The position numbers and the translations under genes were made by a program. From assembly GCF_902362185.1 (NCBI RefSeq), contig NC_044509.1, positions 8,924,866 to 8,988,865 of the forward strand: a stretch of DNA of 64,000 nt, in the 5' to 3' direction. Shown piece by piece: positions 1 through 10,783 of this stretch (within the stretch, counting starts at the first letter, position 1; each line of letters begins with the position of its first letter). The notes beneath the pieces are model-generated. The model searched no databases and had not been told where the DNA came from. It worked only from the letters and a program-made list of their open reading frames with translations. The DNA is from Chanos chanos (taxonomy: Eukaryota; Chordata; Actinopteri; Gonorynchiformes; Chanidae).

Positions 1-2236
1 CGGGTGAAGAGAGGGGCAGAGTTGTCAACTGATCACCACCTGGTGGTGAGTTGGATCAGATGGCGGGGGAGGCTGCCAGACAGACCTGGTAAACCCAAGC
101 GCATAGTGAGGGTGAACTGGGAACGGCTGGCTGAGGACCCTGTACGGAAGATCTTCAACTCACACCTCCGGCGGAGCTTCTCCCTGATCCCGAGGGAGGC
201 TGGGGACATGGAGTCTGAATGGACCCTGTTCAGAGCCTCCATTGTTGAAGCGGCAGCTTTGAGCTGTGGCCAGACGGTCGTTGGTGCCTGTCGTGGCGGC
301 AACCCAAGGACCCGGTGGTGGACGCCACCGGTGAGGGAAGCCGTCAGGCTTAAGAAGGAGGCCCTCCGGGCTTGGCTAGCACGGGGGACTCCGGAATTGG
401 CTGAGAGGTACCGGCATGCCAAAAGGGCAGCAGCGAAGGCTGTCATGGAAGCAAAAACTCGGGTATGGGAGGAGTTTGGGGAGGCCATGGAAAAGGACTT
501 TCGGTTGGCCTCAAAGAGGTTCTGGCAAACCGTCAGGCGACTCAGGAAGGGCAGGCAGGGCCTCGTCCAGGCTGTTCTCAGCAGGGACAGGGAGGTCCTG
601 ACCTCAACTGAGGATGTGGTCGGACGGTGGAAGGAACACTTTGAGGAGCTCCTAAATCCGACTGATTTAGGAAGGAACACTTTGAGGAGCTCCTAAATCC
701 ATAGAGGAGGCAGGGCCAGAAGATTCAGGAGGGTCGTCACCCATCTCTCTGGCAGAGGTCACTGAGGCAGTTAGAAAACTCCACAGTGGCAAGGCGCCAG
801 GGGTGGATGAGATCCGCCCTGAAATGCTGAAGGCTTTGGATGTTGTTGGGCTGTCATGGCTGACACGCCTCTTCAACGTCGCGTGGGAGTCAGGGACAGT
901 GCCTGTGGAGTGGCAGACGGGGGTGGTGGTCCCCATTTTTAAAAAAGGGGACCGGAGAGTGTGCTCCAACTATCGGGGTATCACACTACTCAGCCTCCCT
1001 GGGAAAGCCTACTCTAGGGTATTGGAAAGGAGACTGCGGCCGATTGTCGAACCTCGGATACAGGAGGAACAATGTGGATTCCGTCCTGGCCGTGGAACAA
1101 CGGACCAGCTGTTCACCCTCGCACGGATACTGGAGGGATCATGGGAATTTGCCAATCCAGTCTACATGTGTTTTGTGGACCTGGAGAAGGCTTACGATCG
1201 TGTCCCCCGGGGTGTCCTGTGGGGGGTACTGCGGGAGTATGGGGTGCCAGGTTCGCTGCTGCGAGCCATTCGGTCCCTGTACAGCCGCAGTGAGAGCTGT
1301 GTCCGTATTCTCGGCACAAAGTCAAGCTCATTCCCAGTGAGTGTTGGACTCCGCCAGGGCTGTACCTTGTCTCCGATCTTGTTCTTAATTTTCATGGACA
1401 GGATCTCAAGGCGCAGTCGGGGTGAGGAGGGTGTCCAGTACGGTGGCCTTAGGATTGCGTCTCTGCTTTTTGCAGAGGATGTGGTTCTGTTGGCCTCATC
1501 AAACTGTGACCTCCAGCACACATTGGGGCGGTTTGCAGCCGAGTGTGAAGCGGTCGGGATGAGGATCAGCACCTCCAAGTTCGAGGCCATGGTCCTATGC
1601 CGGAAAAAGGTGGCTTGCCCCCTCCGAGTTGGGACTGAGTTCCTGCCTCAGGTGGAGGAGTTCAAGTATCTTGGGGTCTTGTTCACGAGTGAGGGTAAAA
1701 TGGAGCGGGAGATCGACAGGCGGATCGGGGCGGTGGCGGCAGTCATGCGGTCGTTGTACCGGACCGTCGTGGTGAAGAAGGAGCTGAGTCAGAAGGCAAG
1801 GCTCTCAATTTACCAGTTGATCTTTGTTCCAACCCTCACCTATGGTCACGAACTCTGGGTAGTGACCGAAAGAATGAGATCGCGGATACAAGCGGCGGAA
1901 ATGAGCTTCCTCCGCAGGGTGGCTGGGCGCACCCTTAGGGATAGGGTGAGGAGCTCGGACACCCGGGAGGAGCTTGGAGTAGAGCCGCCGCTCCTCCGCA
2001 TTGAAAGGAGTCAGTTGAGGTGTTCCGGGCGCGACCAACTGGGAGGAGACCCCGGGGAAGACCCAGGACACGTTGGGAGAAATATATATCTCGGCTGGCC
2101 TGGGAACGCCTTGGGATCCCCCAGGAGGAGCTGGTGGATGTAGCCGGGGAAAGGGATGTCTGGGCGACCCTCCTCAGCCTGCTGCCACCGCGACCCGGTC
2201 CCGGATAAGCGGGAGAAAATGGATGGATGGATGGAT
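1..2236 (+). mobile_element. Rex3-like (RTE clade) LINE, copy 1, 5' end outside window
   Basis: Non-LTR retrotransposon running in from the left edge. Visible parts are the end of the AP-endonuclease region ([13 protein letters not shown] near the start), a basic linker, and reverse transcriptase from about 800 with the motifs FVDLEKAYDRVP and LTYGHELWVVTERM. The 3' end is a GGATAAGCGG segment followed by about four ATGG repeats (about 2219-2235), as described for fish Rex3. It is a dead copy. A 30-base segment is duplicated (630-659 and 671-700) and puts a stop into the linker. The RT catalytic box reads FAED instead of FADD. About 50 bases present in the copy at 53.5 kb are missing near 2020, which shifts the frame. 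The 3' end joins a piggyBac fragment directly. RTE clade is secure from the protein; the Rex3 name rests on the tail and remembered similarity. Confidence 0.88.
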
Positions 2237-2530
2237 ATTGCTTCTTACACACCTAGTGAGAACATAACTGTAGATGAACAGCTGTTCCCTATCAAGTCGT
2301 TAATGTGTCGTTTCACTCAGTACATGGCCATTAAACCGGGCTAATTTGCTATTAAATTCTGGGTGGCCGCTGACATTGAAACAAAATACATGTTGAACGC
2401 AATTCCCTATCTAGGGAAAGATGACAGTAGGCCGGAAATTTCTTCACCTCGTTGGCACTGGCAAACAATCTTTTGGTCTACGTTGAAGGGAACCAAAACG
2501 TTGGTCAGTTGACCAAGTGATTCATGATGT
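2237..2530 (+). mobile_element. Internally deleted piggyBac fragment
   Basis: This stretch matches parts of the piggyBac copy downstream. 2237-2435 corresponds to about 4254-4450 (the VDEQLFP region). It then jumps to the segment equivalent to about 4535-4575, then to the 3' end equivalent to about 5248-5300. It carries an in-frame stop and cannot code. It is a non-autonomous or decayed relative of the element at 3.5-5.6 kb, and the 3' end of the Rex3 LINE abuts it. Confidence 0.75.
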
Positions 2531-3535
2531 GGTCGTTAGGAGGGGGTTGGGATCACACCTAGGCTATTGTTCTAACAATAGACTATGGCACTCTATTGGG
2601 AGGGGGTTGGGAGGTGTTACTCGTAGGTTACTTGGCAGGCTAGGTGTTAGGCTACTCATAGCCCACTGAATGCCTTGAAAAGTCATAGTGTTTGCTTCTT
2701 TCATGGCACAGAATGATCTGTTAGCTGTGGTAGATAATTAATTTATTTATTATTTAGTTTATTAATTTAGTTTATAGCTTACTCCGTCACCCGACATGTC
2801 GCCCAACAATGGCGTTTCTGAGACATCGAGATTATAGGCCTATATATATATATATATATACCATAATGTGTGATGACAAAAATAATTTAATAATTTAATA
2901 GACCCATGAAGCGCATTATCGTTTGGTGTAGGTACTGGCGTAACTGTTGCCTACAATTTTGACACTGCTTGGACTGTGCGTAACTAATCACCATACGACT
3001 AAGATGTCAAGCTCAGTTGTAATGACATGTCATTATTTTACAGCGACAAACAACAATTTACGATGGTTCAATACAAGCGTGTTTTGAAAAGTGGATAATT
3101 AATATACGCATTTTTGTTTTACGTCCATGTGCGCAACTAGGCATTACATGATCCTGATATTCTGTGTGTAGACTATGGTAAGCTCAATTCTCATGCAATG
3201 ACATTACTTCATTTTGAGCTGCAACAGTAATTTACAATGTTGAAAAGCAAATGTTTTACAAAGCGGATAAAAGGATTTTTGTTTCATGTACATGGTCTTA
3301 ACTACTTGTTATATGACATAGATAGTTTGCAGGAATTTTGCAAATGGAAATTCATAAAACATAATAAAACCCTTTGAGGGCAATTGGCAGGTGATAAAAG
3401 GAGACGACCGCGTGGACGGGGCTGTTATGAACGTCATATTTGGAATAGCATTTCTGAGACATCTAGAGCTATAAATTAGTCCACAGGTATGTCTACAGCT
3501 CACTGTGTAGTGGGGCGGCTACACAGTTTGGGCGG
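2531..3535. other. Non-coding stretch with 41-base repeat and (TA)n
   Basis: No gene is seen. The stretch holds two copies of an AGGAGGGGGTTGGG-type motif near 2530 and 2600, a short palindrome around 2563-2580, a (TA)n run near 2840-2862, and 2770-2810, which recurs almost exactly at 5801-5841. The phrase TTTCTGAGACATC occurs at 2814 and again at about 3450. It is probably 5' piggyBac sequence plus older repeat debris; terminal inverted repeats could not be fixed. Confidence 0.5.
2770..2810 (+). repeat. 41-base direct repeat, left copy
   Basis: Matches 5801-5841 with one mismatch, including the string TTATAGCTTACTCCGTCACC. The two copies bracket the main piggyBac coding region, about 3 kb apart. 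Confidence 0.8.
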
Positions 3536-3565
3536 TTGCAGGTTGCGCGGAGCATTATCATTACA

Positions 3566-5261
3566 ATGATTCGGAGTGTACGACATACCCCACAGCAAGC
3601 GCTGGAGCTGCTGTGTAATATTGATGAGATGGAATCAGAGGGCGAACAATGTGAGGTGTCGGATGGAGATGATGAGAGCGAGTGTGGAAGCGAATTCAAT
3701 TTGAACCTTGAATCTGATTCAGGTTCAGAATCAGACTCTGAAATTGAGTGTGCTGGGGACTCATTTCAAGAGGCTAGAGATGGCACAGTATGGGCTGAAC
3801 AAACTGCTGGCAACCCTCGGGGTAGAGCGCGAGAGTGCAATATAATGAGAGAAACCCCAGGGCCCACATGTTATGCCAAGGACAATATTACAATTCCACT
3901 GAGCAGTTTACTGTGTTTGATTGACACAGAAATGTGGGAAAAGATTCAAACACACACTCAAACGGAAGCTGACCAAAACCATGCTGATAAATTCAAACTG
4001 ACAGCTGACGAACTAAAAGCATTCGTGGGTCTCCTCTATTTGAGAGGTATTATGGGCGGTAAAAGCATGAACCTAGATGAGTACTGGTCTGCTGACTTGG
4101 GAAATCCCATTTTCAAAGAGACAATGTCTCGACAGAAATTCCGAGAGATCATGCGCTATCTGCGCTTCGATGACAGGAACACAAAGGCTGCCCGCCTTGT
4201 GACAGACAAATTTGCTATGATATCGGAGATTTTCGATAAGTTCGTGAAAAACAGTATTGCTTCTTACACACCCGGTGAGAGCATAACTGTAGATGAACAA
4301 CTGTTCCCGACCAAGTCGCGCTGTCGTTTCACTCAGTACATGGCCAATAAACCAGACAAATTTGGTATCAAATTCTGGGTGGCCGCTGATGTCGAAACAA
4401 AATACACGCTGAACGCAATTCCCTATCTAGGGAAAGATGACAGCAGGCCGGCTGGTCAGCGGCTATCGGACAGTATTGTGATGCGTCTCATGGAGCCTTT
4501 CCTGGGGAAAGGAAGAAATGTCACTACAGACAATTTCTTTACCTCGCTGGCACTGGCTAATAATCTTTTGGCGAACAAAACCATCATTGTTGGTACAATG
4601 AATAAAAACAGACGAGAGATGCCCCTTTGTACACAGGCACAGTCTGAAAGATTTTCCACTAAGGTGCTGAGGGCTGGAAAAGCTACACTCACCATTTATC
4701 AGGCAAAGCCAAAGAAAAACGTTTGCATCCTGAGCACAATGCATCAGACAGTTTCAACTGATAATGGCTTAAAGAAGCTGCCTGAAACAATTTCCTACTA
4801 CAACAGCACTAAAGTTGCCGTTGATGTGATGGATCAAATGGCACGGCTGTATTCGGTAAAGGGAGGTAGCCGCCGTTGGCCTGTGGCTGTGTTTTACAAC
4901 CTCCTTGACCTGGCTGCGATTAATGCACATGTTCTGTACAAACTGCTTATGGTGCATGAACGTCACCATAAGCAGACGGAAATTTATTCTCGAGCTGGCA
5001 AAAGAGCTATGTGCGCACCAGAAAATGGCAAAGGCAACAGGGGCGACAGTACGCAAGCGACTTTTGCCTGAAACTCCTTCTCCGCCTGCGAAAAGGAAAC
5101 AGTGCCAAATCGGCAGATGTTCAGGGAACAAAACTTGTGACATCTGCCAGACATGTCAGCGACTTGTCTGTGGCAAAATGCACAAAGAACGCACCAAAGC
5201 TGTGCTTGGAATGTTGATAAAGCGATGTACACATCCTGAGCACAGTTTGAAGGGAACTTAA
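3566..5261 (+). pseudogene. piggyBac-family transposase, frameshifted near its C-terminus
   Basis: Encodes a DDE transposase of the piggyBac/PGBD type (DDE_Tnp_1_7), which cuts and pastes at TTAA sites. The first ATG is 3566; the open frame extends 10 codons upstream without one. An acidic, Ser/Glu-rich N-terminus is followed by the catalytic core. The conserved acidic residues lie in VDEQLFP (about 4290), TDNFFTS (about 4527) and VDVMDQM (about 4822-4842), matching the D-D-D/D positions of the Trichoplusia enzyme. RRWPVAVFYNLLDLAAINAH is the usual conserved helix. Near 4970 the frame shifts by one: the expected continuation (RRKFILELAKEL, then a cysteine-rich zinc-binding tail with CDICQTCQRLVCGK and HPEHSLKGT) lies in the next frame and ends at 5261. 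Family assignment is firm. The copy is probably inactive because of the shift, unless that is a sequence error. Confidence 0.9.
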
Positions 5262-5625
5262 CTTGAGTTGGTGAGCAAATCAAATGATTCATGATGCAGT
5301 CATTATGAGCACAATGCATCAGACATTTGCGATTGACAGTGGCGCAAAGAAACTGGCCGAGACTATTTCCTCGCTGTTTCAAGTCGGCAGACGTTCAGGG
5401 AACAAAACTTATGACGTCTGTCAGACAACTAAACGGCTTGTCTGTGGCAAATGTCCCAAGAAAGCACCAAAGCTTGGAATGTTGATAAAGCGATGTACAC
5501 GTCCTGAGCACAGTTTGAAGGGAACTTAACTTGAGTTGGTGAGCAAATCAAACGATTCATGATGCGAACATTATGAGCACAATGCATCAAACATTTGCGA
5601 TTGACAGTGGCACAAAGAATTTCAC
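5262..5625 (+). repeat. Decayed tandem copies of the piggyBac 3' end
   Basis: After the transposase stop the 3' segment is repeated. 5295-5525 encodes MSTMHQTFAIDSGAKKLAET joined directly to a decayed copy of the cysteine-rich tail, ending again in HPEHSLKGT-like sequence (RPEHSLKGT). A third start of the same unit occurs at about 5573-5620. Each unit begins with ATTCATGATGC followed by ATTATGAGCACAATGCATCA. The unit joins two regions that are about 340 bases apart in the parent gene, so it derives from an internally deleted copy. Confidence 0.75.
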
Positions 5626-5800
5626 GGAGACAGACGAGTTCGGAACTGAAACGCTTTAGTCTACTTCTCCAGCGCCACCCAAAACAGTCTAACACTCTAA
5701 ACTTCCACAAGTTTTGATTTACACGCATTGTAATTCTCAACCAATTACTGCCTGTCTTGTCATTCCGATAGGTTGTTCTACTGCGTAAGCATAAAGTCCA

Positions 5801-5841
5801 GTTTATAGCTTACTCCGTCACCCGCCATGTCGCCCAACAAT
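5801..5841 (+). repeat. 41-base direct repeat, right copy
   Basis: Partner of 2770-2810, with one mismatch. Confidence 0.8.
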
Positions 5842-6523
5842 ACGAATGTCCAGATCTGTAATCGCTCCCTACAATAGTTAATTTACAATCACAATTGTCT
5901 TATTTTTGCACTACATGGACCGTGCCCTTACAATAAATTAATCACTAGGGACAACGACGTGATCATTGTCAGTCGATGCTACGCATTTACAGACCAACCG
6001 CATTCTAATTGGCAACGTGTGTGACATCCCTTAAAATAAACTAATTCTCCAAGGTAGAAGATAAAATATTAAAAAACAAATACTATGAAAAACTAGTCTT
6101 GTTCAGGTGGTTTTATTGTCGAATTTGATCAAGACGTCTTCTGGAATTTATCCCTTTGGAAACACGGTTGCCACAAATAAGTAATCAAACCATTATGTTG
6201 AATGATGGAAGGGCTGGCCAACAAACGTTATAATGAAATAATAACCGACTATTAACACTGAAATGAATGATACACAGGCCAAAAGCGAGTTGATCTTGTA
6301 AGCAAACTATTTGCCTCGTGAAAGAAGCGCCATCTAGCGATAATTATCTGTCAGTAACAGTGTCCTTGTTTAATGACTCGGCGGTGTTTTGACCGCCCAG
6401 CCGCGCTTTAAGTAGGTAAAACCAGAACGGCGCTCCTAGAAGTTAGTCACAGCGGTCAAATTACCGGTACTCGGCGCTTCTAGGTATAAGTAGGTCAAAC
6501 CGGCGCGGTGCTTCTAGTCTTAA
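5842..6523. other. Non-coding stretch with short GC-rich repeats
   Basis: No gene is seen. About 6410-6520 holds two loose copies of an AAGTAGGT-AAACC-GCGCT-CTTCTAG unit about 80 bases apart. This may be the right end of the piggyBac element or an unrelated repeat. It ends where the BEL/Pao fragment starts. Confidence 0.4.
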
Positions 6524-6970
6524 ACCTTAAACCAGTTGGGCTCAAGTTGGTGGTGGCTCTCTAGCAAGCATAGAGAAGCATCCTGACCCGACGCCCTGTA
6601 GTGGTTCCAAACATCCCTGAACTAGCCCGCGGTGTAATCCTCCAAATATTTTTCACTGGTCCTTCGAGCTGGATCTGGGGAACTGCTACAGTCAAGATGT
6701 CAAGCTCTGACCCAGAACAGCCCATTACTTAACCTTGGAGACAGACAAGTCTTCCTGCATACCTTGCAGACTACGACACGAGGACAAGGTTTCAGAGGCG
6801 GAGGTCACCACCACCCAATCCCGACCAAGATGCTGTGGAAGATGAACCACAAGGCGCAATAGGCCAATCATGAACAACCTCTCCACTCAGCCAAGTCTCC
6901 AGTCATCAGGGGTGGCTCCTGAAAGATCAGTGGGAGGCCACATTGGGCAGTATGATGACAGAGAATGAGG
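6524..6970 (+). mobile_element. BEL/Pao fragment (LTR end, leader and start of gag)
   Basis: Near-identical to 9950-10408 of the large BEL/Pao fossil. It covers the last bases of the LTR, the leader and the beginning of gag. It is a broken fragment with no coding capacity. Its right end abuts the truncated TAAR at about 6970, so this junction marks where the receptor's 3' part was lost. Confidence 0.85.
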
Positions 6971-7640
6971 AGTTAATTACCTGGGCCTGATATTTTGCTA
7001 CACAGTATATTCTCAAATATAATGATATTACAATTGAACAGGGGGAAATTAATGAAAGGATAAGGTCAACAATAGCCCAAGTGAAGTTTGAGACAAACAG
7101 ACACTCTCCATAACAGGTATTACGTGTCTCTGGGTAAAACATATGATTGGATAAAACAGCCACAGAATAAATAAGAGAATATAACCATATAACAGAAATA
7201 CAGATTATCACCCTTTTAATGGTCACTTTTGTGGAATACAGTAAAGGATCACTCACAGCAATATATCGGTCTATAGATATAAAGATCAAATTTCCAAGAG
7301 AGCCTGACACCACCGTAGTTACAACAAGTGGAAAAATGGAACAAAATATCTCTCCAAAATACCAGCAGGTTTCAATTAGTCTGATGCCCTCTACTGGCAT
7401 AGCGAACAATCCAACGATCATATCTGCCACAGCCAGGGAGAGGACAAGCATATTGGTTGGAGTGTGGAGCTGCTTAAAGTGAGAGACAGATATTATCACA
7501 AGCAGATTCAAAAAAACTGTCAGAGCCGACAATGACAAGAAAATAACGTACATAAAAATATATTCAGATCCGGATCTCACATCCTTAGTGCATGATGTAT
7601 TATGCGATGGATAACAACATTCCACGTCCTGAGATTCCAT
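6971..7640 (-). pseudogene. TAAR pseudogene, 3' truncated (unit A1)
   Basis: Olfactory-type trace amine-associated receptor missing its last third. ATG is at 7640 (MESQDVECCYPSHNTSC). TM1-TM5 are readable: NTS glycosylation site near the N-terminus, CWYFGEIFC in TM3, IDRYIAV, and VDLILSLISP in TM5. The sequence then stops matching at about 6970, after the residues AQVIN, where the BEL/Pao fragment begins. TM6, TM7 and the C-tail are absent, and about a dozen unrelated residues are read before a stop. Position 3.32 is Val and 5.42 is Asp, as in the intact paralogue at 49.4 kb, to which it is very close. It lacks the CWxP and NSxxNP segments needed for signalling, so it is a pseudogene. Confidence 0.93.
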
Positions 7641-8658
7641 TTTAATTCAATGGGGAGAAAAATCTGTTTTGAGAATCCTTGTATACTCTTAAGAACCCTG
7701 TTTCTGTGGCTCACCACTGTTGCTGTTTTCATTAACCTGTCTGCAGGAAATTCACTGAATAACATCTCCTTATAAGTACATTGAGAGACTCAAGTCCTCC
7801 ACCATCATCATGACGTGGTAAATGTATCCATTGAGAACAGATCTCACAATTCAGCACGGCACTGTAATAGAAGAAGGCAGGTATTGTTTGTTAAGGACAA
7901 CAGATTTGGCTGTTGTGTGGTACAGCCACTTTGCTACAGGGATGACTTGGGCCTTCACATCCCAGATATTTTGAACTTCAAGTTACAGAGCTTGGATTTT
8001 TATTATTTCTGTTATTACTAGTAGTAGCAGTAGTAGTGGTAGTGCACAAACATCAAACATGTGATTTTAAACGGGAACAGTGAGACCTCGCTGTTACCCC
8101 ACCGCAACATCAAAACAGTATTAGAGAAATAGCAGGAGAATGTTGTTGAAGATCAAATTTTAGTTCTGGAAATCAACCCAAAATCTCACAATACCATATA
8201 ACCAGACAGCACATATATGCCTTTGAGATGTCTATGTGATACCTACACATCTGTTAAGAAGATGCCTGTAATAGGCTGTTGGTTCACTGACACACTGTCA
8301 CAGAGACATCAGTGCTTTATGTTTAGCTGACATCCTGCTGCTGTACAAGATGTACTGCCCTGACAACACACACATATGTGTGAGATGTCATTGTGATGCT
8401 TGCAAAACCCATTGGAAAAGCACTTATGTTATGCCGTTGGTTCACTGGAAGAATGTCACTGAGGCATTCCATCCCTGCTGTTTATTTGTTGTTTGCGCAA
8501 CACAGCTATGGTATTTATTCTACATTTTGTTAACATGTCTAGTAGTTGTGTTCACAATAATTCTTTGTTCTATTTGTTTTATTCAGTAAACTAAAATGAT
8601 GTGTCTTTTACTACATGCAATTAGCATTAATGAACCTACAAATAGTGACGGTTTCTAT
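7641..8658. other. Upstream flank of unit A TAAR
   Basis: No coding gene. 7641-7935 matches 50426-50690 upstream of the intact A3 receptor. 8225-8658 matches 47511-47940 next to the truncated A2 receptor. The TAAR promoter probably lies here, but no specific motif could be assigned. Confidence 0.6.
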
Positions 8659-9160
8659 TGTTGGCTTTTCTTGTGATTTTACAAGTAAACGAACCGGACC
8701 AAAAGCGTGCTTGTAGAAAAGCTTTATTTGGTACGTGATGGAATCCGGCAGCAGGTCTGCCTGTGAAACTTAGCTGAGAGAACTGTTGCCATGATCAGCC
8801 TTTTACACCGTGAAACAAATGGCAATATTTGGTGGTGGAACCCGGCAGCAAGTCTGCTTGCGCCGAAGCTTAACTCAGCGAACTGTTACCGTGATCGGCC
8901 TTTTATACCATGAGGCAAATAGACAATAGGTTTACAATGCTGCTTAAGGAAAAACAGAATCTTGGTGTTAATGCTAAAGGCCCCTTTTGTCTGTGGTGGT
9001 TGCCATTTGCCCATTACTAGTTATATTTTGCCTTAATCAATTGCTCTTGGCACCAACTGTAACGTGACACCAGAGGTGTGAAGCTTTCTTTGTAACTATG
9101 ATAATAAGACCGTCAGGTTCAACAGTTCTCTTATCCTGAACCATGTCTGTTCAGATGTAA
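8659..9160 (-). mobile_element. ERV-type solo LTR (family X) in unit A1
   Basis: Minus-strand solo LTR fossil, also present at 47941-48347(-) and 28388-28788(+). Read on its own strand it has a TATAAAAGG-type box, an AATAAAG signal near AAGCTTTT, and a CA end. Flanking four bases are CTAT and CTAC, consistent with a decayed 4-base target duplication, which points to an ERV-like integrase. The roughly 100-base promoter segment is present twice in tandem (about 8730-8830 and 8831-8930), so this copy is longer than its relatives. Confidence 0.75.
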
Positions 9161-9821
9161 CTACTGCTAAAAAGGGCCGTTTGTGACTTTACTTTTTCCT
9201 TGTAGTGGCCTCTTTACATTTATCCTGCCCACTCATTTGCCCTTGGACAATCAGAACATCGCACATTACGTGCTGTTTTGTAAGATAATTAGTCTGATTG
9301 TTTTGCTGGGGAGTGGTATAGTGAAAAGGAATATACGAGTTATCAAAGTTTGCCGACTGTTTGGCCGTGGGATTTGCCCCTTTTTCAGTGTTGTGTGTGT
9401 CCATTTAAATGTAAGTATGTGAATTTACTCTGTACATTTCAAGTTTAGCATTGTCCATCACCCTTATTTGCTCGATAGGCACAGTTTGCTACGATGTCTG
9501 CTAGTCATCAACATGTGTTCATTTCAGTACGTAATGTTAACTTGTTCTTAAATGAGCAGTTTCTGGACGTATGTTTGTGTGTACGATATTGGAAATGCAT
9601 CACATTGCAGATTTAAATGTATGTTGCAATCTGTCGTGACTAGTTTGCCAACCGAAGTTTCAGCTATGAAGCAGCTAAAATTGTTTATATGGTAATAGGC
9701 GTATGTAAAGAGCATGCGCTAAACTGAAGTGTCCGGTGATCACCTTAAATGGTGATCCTGCAGAAAATTGCAAATGTTATGATGCTTGTATGTGTTGTTC
9801 CTTGTGTCATGTAATCTTTCT

Positions 9822-9830
<9 letters not shown>

Positions 9831-9893
<63 letters not shown>
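9831..9893. repeat. (TA)n microsatellite in BEL 5' LTR
   Basis: About 60 bases of alternating TA following a short TG run. The tyrosine/isoleucine reading frames across it are artefacts. Confidence 0.95.
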
Positions 9894-9896
<3 letters not shown>

Positions 9897-10504
9897 TTAT
9901 GTATGCCTTTTGTATATATTTGTTCTTGTTCTAGAACCACACATGTTTACCTCCTTAAACCTTTAAAGCAATTGGGCTCAAGTTGGTGGTGGCTCTCTAG
10001 GAAGCATAGAGAAGCGTCCTGACCCGACGCCCTGTAGTGGTTCCAAACATCCCTGAACTAGCCCGCGGTGTAATCCTCCAAATATTTTTCACTGGTCCTT
10101 CGAGCTGGATCTGGGGAACTGCTACAGTCAGGATGTCAAGCTCTGACCCAGAACAGCCCATTACCCAACCTTGGAGACAGACAAGTTTTCCTGCATACCT
10201 TGCAGACTACGACACGAGGACAAGGTTTCAGAGGCGGAGGTCACCACCACCCAATCCCGACCAAGATGCTGTGGAAGATGAACCACAAGGCGCAATAGGC
10301 CAATCATGAACGACCTCTCCACTCAGCCAAGTCTCCAGTCATCAGGGGTGGCTCCTGAAAGATCAGTGGGAGGCCACATTGGGCAGTATGATGACAGAGA
10401 ATGAGGATTTAAGGTGTAAGGCTAGACAGCTCCCTGACGTTATGACGGCACTCCAAGAGATGAAACAGGAGAATGCCATGCTGCAAAGGAAACTGCAGAA
10501 GCTA

Positions 10505-10783
10505 GTTTAAGTTTAAGGGAGTGATTGCACACACACACTGTGAGCAGTGAATTTCTCCTCTGCATTTAACCCATCCAACAAACTAGTAGTGAACACACAC
10601 ACCAGACGCAGGAGTAGTGGGCAGCCTTCCTTGGTGAGCACCCGGGGAGCATTGGGGTTAAGTGCCTTGCTCAAGGGCACACAGCCATGGATGTCGGGCC
10701 TGGGAATCGAACCGGCAACCCTCCAGTCACAAGCCCAGTTCTCTAAGCTTTAGCATTAAGCTTTAGACCACGGCTGCAGCCAA
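10505..10783 (-). mobile_element. tRNA-derived fish SINE inserted in BEL gag
   Basis: Read on the minus strand this is a common fish SINE. It has a tRNA-like head with a B box (GGTTCGATTCCC), then a body with CCCTTGAGCAAGGCACTTAA, and a tail of the TTAAACTTAAACT type. AAGCT-like sequences flank it (near 10497 and 10778), a probable short target duplication. It splits the BEL gag region. Confidence 0.75.

Noticed and set aside
9736-10022. Open frames with long Tyr-Ile repeats
   Set aside because: They read through a (TA)n microsatellite in an LTR and carry no coding signal.
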